The notes beneath the pieces are model-generated. The model saw only the letters and a list, made by a program, of their open reading frames with translations, was not told the DNA's origin and ran no database searches. From Eimeria necatrix (lineage: Eukaryota; Apicomplexa; Conoidasida; Eucoccidiorida; Eimeriidae), in NCBI RefSeq assembly GCF_000499385.1, contig NW_013651881.1:1-11826 (forward strand): 11,826 nt of DNA. Direction: 5' to 3'. A program made the position numbers and the translations under genes. The first letter of the stretch is position 1. Every line of letters begins with the position of its first letter. This document shows positions 7,005 through 11,826 of this stretch, piece by piece.

Positions 7005-7436
7005 GCTCTGCAGGCGCGTGCGGTGTCGCTGCTGCCGGCCTTCCCATTCCCTCGCCCAAAGCCGAAGCCCTTCCTGATGCTGCTGCTGCAGCTTTTGCTG
7101 CTGCTGCAGCTTTTGCTGCTGCTGCAGCTTTTGCTGCTGCTGCAGCTTTTGCTGCTGCTGCAGCTCCCTTCACTGGTGCAGTTTTTTGCGGTGCTTCTGT
7201 TGCTGCTGCTTTGCTGCTGTTGCTGCAGCTTTGCTGCTGTTGCTGCTGCTCACTAGACATCGTGAACAGCAGCACGACCAGCAGCAGCAGCTGAAACAGC
7301 AACTGCAGCAGCAGCGCGAAAAGCAGCAGCAGCAGCAGCAGCTTTTGCTGCTGCTGCGCCGCACTACATTTTTCCGCAACAGAACTTGGCAAGTTGCTGG
7401 AGTGTACGGACAGCTGAACGTCTTGAGCTTAAACTG
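7005..7436. other. CTG-rich stretch with 18-bp minisatellite and a possible unassigned exon
   Basis: An 18-bp unit, CTGCTGCTGCAGCTTTTG, is repeated about 4.7 times at 7080-7165. Downstream, about 7261-7436 is open in several frames. One plus frame reads QHDQQQQLKQQLQQQREK followed by Leu and a unique segment; another ends in PHYIFPQQNLASCWSVRTAE and TAA at 7436-7438; a minus frame reads FKLKTFSCPYTPATCQVLL. None can be preferred, so no gene is called. Confidence 0.5.
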
Positions 7437-7456
7437 TAAACCCTAAACCCTAAATT

Positions 7457-7526
7457 AGTGTTTGCGGAGAGGGCCTCGCTAGAGATCTAGCGATCAGCAG
7501 CAGCAGTTTCCTTTTGTTGCCGCTCT

Positions 7527-7562
<36 letters not shown>

Positions 7563-8231
7563 AGGCAGCTGCTGGCTTGCTTTGCTGCTGCAGCTCTCGG
7601 GGCTGCTGATATCGCTCCTTGCTGCTGTAGCTACGGGGGCTGCGGCTGCCGCTCTTTGCTGCTGCTGCAGCTGCTGCTGCTGCTGCTGCTGCAGCTGCTG
7701 CTGCTGCAGCTTTCAGTTTCCCCCAAATTATGTCAAAAAGATTATTTATTCTCTGTTTTCAAACTTGTCCCAAAAGGCTGTGGGGTGTCAGGTGTCTCCT
7801 GAGCTCTTTGCTGCTCGCCCCAGCTGTATAGACACCTGAAGACACCTGAGCAGGCAGCTGCAGCAGCTGCAGCAGCAGCTGCAATGCAGCAAAGTCACCT
7901 CAGTGGAGGCGTCTTTAGATGCTGCTGCTGCCTCAACTAGAAGCAGCAGGAAGCCCAGCGGGGCGCCGGGGCTCTCTGCAGCTGCTGCCGCAGCAGCAGC
8001 AGCTGCAGCAGCAGCAGCAGCAGCAGCGGCAGCAGCTATGTGTTACCGCGGCAGCTATCTTTAATGCGGCAGCAGCAACGTAACATTTGAGGGCCGGAGC
8101 TCCTTGTTGATGCCTCTTGCTGCTGCTGCTGCTTGTTGCTTGCTGCTGCTTGCTGCTGCAGCAGCTTGCTGCTGTTGCTGCTGCTGCTTGACAGCAGCGC
8201 GAGATAAGTAGACCAGTGGTCAAGATTTCTG
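7457..8231. other. Low-complexity CTG/CAG intergenic region with one unique AT-rich island
   Basis: No gene assigned. Contents: a small stem-loop TCGCTAG-AGAT-CTAGCGA (about 7476-7494), a CTG run (about 7529-7563), CTGCAG-punctuated repeats to 7715, then an AT-rich unique island (7716-7800) that reads FPPNYVKKIIYSLFSNLSQK in one plus frame and could be an exon ending at TGTCAG|GTGTCT. A 10-bp inverted repeat follows (TCAGGTGTCT at 7788-7797, AGACACCTGA at 7830-7839 and again at 7840-7849). From 7850 it is CAG/CTG mixture with short unique spacers. Confidence 0.5.
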
Positions 8232-8259
8232 TGGCCCTGCAGCAGCTGCTGCAGGGCCA
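8232..8259. repeat. 28-bp perfect palindrome
   Basis: TGGCCCTGCAGCAG followed directly by its own reverse complement with no spacer. The central part is CAG/CTG derived, but the outer TGGCCC/GGGCCA arms are unique sequence, so the symmetry extends beyond the triplet repeat. Confidence 0.92.
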
Positions 8260-8395
8260 GCAGCCCTTTCTGCAGCAGCAGGAGCAGCAGCAGCCGCTTA
8301 CAACAGCAGCAGCTCTACAGCAGCAGCACTTAAAAGCCAACGGCAACGGCAAGTATGGCAGTACTACAGCAGCAGCAGCAACAGCGAAGCAAAGC

Positions 8396-8520
8396 ATTTG
8401 TTGCAGCAGCAGAAGGTCTGCAGCAGCAGGTCTGCAGCAGCAGGTCTGCAGCAGCAGAAGGTCTGCAGCAGCAGGTCTGCAGCAGCAGAAGGTCTGCAGC
8501 AGCAGCAGCCCTGCAGGCAG
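8396..8520 (+). repeat. GGTCTGCAGCAGCAG tandem array
   Basis: Alternating units GGTCTGCAGCAGCA and GGTCTGCAGCAGCAGAA, about seven copies from about 8415 to 8495. Unit length is not a multiple of three throughout, so no single frame is maintained, which argues against this being coding. Confidence 0.82.
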
Positions 8521-8565
8521 CGCTGGAGGCAGCCTGGGGCGCTTTGCGACGCTGCCAAAGGCTGT

Positions 8566-8597
<32 letters not shown>

Positions 8598-8722
8598 TTC
8601 TATTGGGCAGCAGCAGCAGCAGCAGTGCTCTATTGGGCAGCAGCAGCACCAGCAGCTGCAGGCGTCAAAGGGAGGCGCGGGCGCGTTTCTCGTTGGCGCT
8701 TGGCTGACGCTTTTGAACTGTT

Positions 8723-8764
<42 letters not shown>

Positions 8765-8906
8765 CGTGCTGCTGCTGTCTTTAAAGAGACACTCTAAAGA
8801 CAAGGAGACAAAAAGAAAGGAGACTAAAGGAGAGAGTGTTGGGCCCCTTTTGCTGCTCTCGTATCCTTCCTGCAGCAAGGCTTTGGGCAGCTCTTCAGCT
8901 GCGCCT

Positions 8907-8945
<39 letters not shown>

Positions 8946-9420
8946 CACCAGCAGCAAGGGCAGCACTAGGAACAGCAAGAGCAAAAGTGGGGGCAGCAGC
9001 AGCAGCAGCAGCTTGTGGAGGAGGTTCGGATTGTGGCACAGCTTTGCTGCTGCTTAGCTGCTTCTATCGGTTGGTTTGCTGCTGCTGTTGGGGAGCCCGC
9101 AGCAGCAGGAGGCAGCACTTGCTGCTGCAGGTTGCGCCTGTGTGTGCTGCTGCAGCAGACTTGCTGCTGCAGCAGACTTGCTGCTGCAGCAGTTTCTGGG
9201 TTTTCGCAGCGAAGTGGGTTTGTGTCTTTCTTCAGCAGCAAAGGCCCCGTGGGGCTGCATGCGGAATAAAGTGGGGTTTGATTTGCTGCAGAGTTCTAAA
9301 ATGTGCAGCAGCAAGTGCAGCAGCAGCAAGTTGCTGCTGCTGCTGCGCCCCGCTGCTGCTGCTAGCTGCTGCAGCGCATGCGCGGCGGGGCGGCGGAGGC
9401 CGCGGGGGCTTGGGGCGGTT
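8521..9420. other. CAG/CTG-rich intergenic region, no gene assigned
   Basis: CAG runs lie at about 8567-8596, 8724-8764 and 8908-8941. A duplicated unique segment TTCTATTGGGCAG / GCTCTATTGGGCAG lies at about 8597-8640. A purine-rich segment, 8782-8838, has ACTCTAAAGACAAGGAGAC. A 17-bp tandem unit ACTTGCTGCTGCAGCAG lies at about 9155-9191. Short unique islands (LVEEVRIVAQLC at about 9010-9046; 9190-9300) are open in more than one frame and lack a recognisable family. Confidence 0.5.
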
Positions 9421-9720
9421 CGGCGCGCTGAAGCGGAGAAATGGATTAAAAAGAATAAAAGGAAAGAGAAATAAAACGAAAAGAAAAGAAGTAAAAGAAA
9501 GAAGAAGTGCCGCTGGCTTGCGGTGTACAGGCAGCGGAGGAGCTGCCTGTACGTACACCGCAGCGGCCGCGGCGCGGGCCCGCGCTGCTGAGGTGTATGG
9601 ACAGCGGGCTGCGCGGTCTGCTGCTGCGTTCCGCAGCAACACATCGGCGAATGGAGTTTAAAAAGAGGGAAATAATAATAAAAAAGGAGAAAAGAACTAA
9701 AAGACCGGTGTGTTTCTCCG
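9421..9720. other. GC-rich island between two A-rich purine tracts, with an imperfect inverted repeat
   Basis: A-rich purine tracts (about 9431-9507 and 9655-9707) bracket a GC-rich island. The island contains TGCGGTGTACAGGCAGC (9519-9535) and its reverse complement (9542-9562) with a four-base GTAC duplication. On the minus strand the A-rich tracts are polypyrimidine tracts, the first ending in CTCCGCTTCAG, so intron ends of a minus-strand gene are conceivable; no product could be recognised. Confidence 0.55.
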
Positions 9721-9749
9721 CAGCGCGTGTGCGGGGCGGCGCCTCCCGC

Positions 9750-9950
9750 TGCTGCTGCTGCTGCTGCTGCTGCTGCGCTGCTGCTGCTGCTGCTGCTGAG
9801 GGGCGCGGGGCGGCGGCCCCAGCAGCAGCCGGCTGGCCCCACAGGTGTTGGGTTCTCGGCGAAGGTTGGGGTCTCTTCTCTTTTCTTTTTTTCTTTGTGG
9901 GTTTCCTCGCGAGAGAACTAGTGCACCCCCGCACCTCCCGCTCCCGCTCC

Positions 9951-9997
<47 letters not shown>

Positions 9998-10186
9998 CTG
10001 CGTTCCCCGTTCCCATTCTTTCCCTCCCTCTGGCCTTTCTCCGCCTCCTCTTTCTTCCCTTTTCTCCTCTCCCCCCCGCCCCTTCTCCCCCTTCTCCCCC
10101 CGCTGCTGCTGCTGCTGCTGCTGCTGTTCCCGCGGCTCCCAAGATGACCTGACGCTCCGCAGCGCCGCTGCCTCCCCCTCCCCCCC

Positions 10187-10221
<35 letters not shown>
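9750..10221 (+). promoter_or_regulatory. Leader and probable promoter region of the transporter gene
   Basis: Between the A-rich tract and the transporter start are CTG runs (about 9750-9800, 9955-9992, 10101-10125), a strongly pyrimidine-rich tract (about 10008-10100) and a CAG run (10189-10220) ending one base before the ATG. A two-codon upstream frame (ATG ACC TGA, 10144-10152) lies in this leader. No named promoter element is visible. Function is inferred from position. Confidence 0.4.
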
Positions 10222-10222
<1 letters not shown>

Positions 10223-11826
10223 TGGGTTCGGCTCCAGGCTGCGCGTTATCTCCGCTGCGTCTGCTGCAGTTCGTGCGGAGTCTCTACGAAACCCTGGGCC
10301 TGCGGCTCTGCCTCATGCTGCTGAGTGTCTTCTTCGGACTTAAAGGACTATTGGACTCCGTGACTCTGGAGAGTTTGCTGCCTCTTTTCCGGGAGTTGGG
10401 CTTTGACGGAGTGGCTTATCAACGGACTTTGGCAATAGCTTTGACTCCTTACGCCTTAAAAGGCTTTATTGGCTCTGTCTCCGACTCCTGGCCGCTCGGG
10501 GGCTTCCACAAAAAGCACTACATGCTGCTGGCGAACGTGGTGGGCCTTTGCTGCGCTGCTGCGCTGCTGCTGCTGCCGCAGCAGCTGCAGCGCAGCAGCA
10601 TCGTCTACGTGGGGCTGCTCTTCTGCGGGATCCACCTCCACATCGCCACAGCAGACCTGCTTTGCGAAGGAGTTTATTGCAAGTTAGTGAGATCTAAACC
10701 CCAAATAGGAGCAAAACTTGTGGCTTTTTTGTCTTTTTGCAACTCCATGGGCCACCTTGTTGGAAAAACTCTTGTGGGGCCTATTAGTGACAAATACGGG
10801 ACTAAGCCTCTTCTCTGCATGACAGTCCCGCTGGTGCTGCAGACTTTGCTGCCGATTTCCCTCAACTTCCTCGGGGAGCCGCGGGCGGACCCCGCGGCGC
10901 CGCGCTGCTGCTGCTGCTGCAGCAGCAGCAGCAGCAGCTGCAGCGCAGCAGCAGCAGCAGCACCCATCGCCGGAGTCCGCTCCCGCCGCGGAGTCTTTAT
11001 TGTTGCTGCTCTAACTTCCTTCTGCGCATGCGTGGGGCTGGTCTTGACCCTCCAGCCCTGGAAAGGCTGGGCCCTGGTCTTCACCTGCTTCGTGCTGCTG
11101 CTGCTGGGGTCTGCTGCGCTGCTGCTGCTGCAGCAGCAACTCGCGCTCTGCGCCCTCTTCTTCTTCGCAGACAGAGTCCTCCACCTCACCATCTCCGGAG
11201 CAGTTAACTTCTTTTACATTGCCCCCCCTTCTTGTGTCCCTTCGGGTCCCCAGTTCGACTACACTTACTTCTGTACGTACACCGCGCTGGTGGGCGCCAT
11301 TGGCTGCTGGGTGGGGATTTTCGCTTTCCAAAAATGGCTCAAGTCCTGGAGTGCTCACAAGATCTTTTGGTTGACTAATTCTGTCCGAATTGCTGCAGCT
11401 CTTTTTGACTATGTGATGGTGAGGAGACTGAACTTGCTGCTGGGGATTCCTGACAAGCTCATGTTCTTATTGGGAGACTCAATTGTCTATCACTTGCTGC
11501 TGACTCTGGCTTGCATGACAAGTTCTCTGACTATTGCAAGAAGCTGTCCCGCGAGACTCGAAGCCACAGTCTACGCCATTGTCTCTGGAGTCACAAGCCT
11601 GGGCAGCACCTGCAGCAAAATGCTGGGGGCTGTGGCCATAGAACTTGCGCAGATTCGCATGCAGGAGCAGCAGCCGGGGGGCTGCGACTTTGCGAATTTG
11701 CCCAACTTGATTTTGCTGTCCCAGTGCTTGCTGCCAGTTGCATGCATTCCGCTGGCCTACCTCATGCTGCCGCGCGAGCCGCTCAACGCCCCGGTCCCCG
11801 CGCCGCAGCGCAGGGGCCGCAAAGCT
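10222..11826 (+). CDS. Folate-biopterin transporter family (BT1/FBT, PF03092) membrane protein, 3' end outside window
   Basis: A major-facilitator-type membrane transporter; characterised relatives carry folates or pterins, but substrate and membrane here are unknown. The frame is open for 535 codons from ATG 10222 to the window end with no stop or visible intron. The ATG has A at -3 and is the first in frame after the CAG run. BT1 features: PYALKGFIGSVSDSWPLGG (76-94), like the family PWxLKPxxGxxSD motif; DLLCEGVYCKLVRSKPQIG (145-163); FFYIAPPSCVPSGPQFDYTY (330-349), like family CVPGGPxFSY; VSGVTSLGSTCSKMLGA (454-470). About 12 hydrophobic segments can be counted (near 27-47, 64-86, 100-118, 125-143, 165-185, 197-213, 257-276, 283-303, 349-370, 412-436, 450-475, 493-516). 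Residues 229-247 are a Cys5-Ser6-Cys-Ser-Ala6 insertion in the central loop between segments six and seven. It ends in a basic tail (PAPQRRGRKA) near the window edge, so the stop may be close. Confidence 0.93.
10906..10962 (+). repeat. CTG-to-CAG repeat inside the transporter gene
   Basis: (CTG)n turns into (CAG)n and then shifts phase once, so one reading frame gives five Cys, six Ser, Cys-Ser, then six Ala. It falls in the cytoplasmic or lumenal loop between the two halves of the transporter, where insertions are tolerated. The DNA is close to self-complementary. Confidence 0.9.

Noticed and set aside
553..7456. A true chromosome end
   Set aside because: The telomere-like arrays are short, interstitial, in both orientations, and flanked by genes; no array reaches a window edge.
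9265..9272. AATAAAG as a polyadenylation signal
   Set aside because: A single short match with no gene end assigned nearby; a similar AATAAAG near 521 falls inside a CCT5 intron, so the motif alone is not informative here.
9054..10343. Several overlapping long frames on both strands upstream of the transporter
   Set aside because: Low-complexity, mutually overlapping, no family motif; the plus frame at 9507-10343 overlaps the transporter start in a different phase and has no recognisable domain.
11271..11286. Shared TGTACGTACACCGC between 9549-9562 and the transporter gene
   Set aside because: The second copy encodes CTYTA in the middle of a conserved transporter segment; a 14-base match is best treated as coincidence.
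1..11826. tRNA, rRNA, transposon or retroelement genes
   Set aside because: No cloverleaf, rRNA signature, reverse transcriptase or transposase motif, or terminal repeat pair was seen on either strand.

Overview
The window looks like nuclear DNA of a coccidian apicomplexan, most probably an Eimeria species. Three things point there. Spliced eukaryotic genes are crowded with long CAG/CTG runs that translate into homopolymeric Ala, Gln, Ser, Leu or Cys tracts. Many short interstitial arrays of the telomere-like heptamer AAACCCT/AGGGTTT sit in introns and between genes. The non-repeat DNA is GC-rich and resembles eukaryotic housekeeping genes. The genus call is an inference from this known repeat style; no species can be named from the sequence.

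Layout: (1) 1-1361, minus strand: the 5' part of the chaperonin subunit CCT5 (TCP-1 epsilon) in four visible exons; its three introns hold telomere-like and CAG/GGC repeats, and the gene leaves the window at position 1 inside a poly-Ala run. (2) 1362-2744: a divergent intergenic region made largely of short AAACCCT arrays in both orientations, with a (CTG)10/(CAG)8 foldback. (3) 2745 to about 6888, plus strand: a spliced gene with a long glutamine/serine/alanine-rich first exon, followed by small exons that join in phase into a NO VEIN C-terminal (NOV_C, DUF3883-like) domain. The motifs GRLGE, WLNGEQETGLPFD and FIEVK are legible, and they lie on separate exons or are separated by homopolymer insertions. 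(4) 6889-10221: a low-complexity interval of CAG/CTG arrays, minisatellites, palindromes, A-rich and pyrimidine-rich tracts, in which no gene can be assigned with confidence. (5) 10222-11826, plus strand: an intron-free, open-ended reading frame of 535 codons for a folate-biopterin transporter (BT1/FBT family) membrane protein, carrying a Cys/Ser/Ala homopolymer insertion in its central loop.

The three genes have no obvious shared pathway (protein folding, a probable nuclease-like domain, vitamin or pterin transport). What links them is the repeat biology. The same CAG and AAACCCT sequences invade introns, spacers and exons, and conserved motifs stay intact while repeats sit between them. Many long open frames in the window, on both strands, are artefacts of (CAG)n having no stop in any frame. 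Exon boundaries given here come from reading GT/AG sites, codon phase and family motifs by eye, without transcript support.
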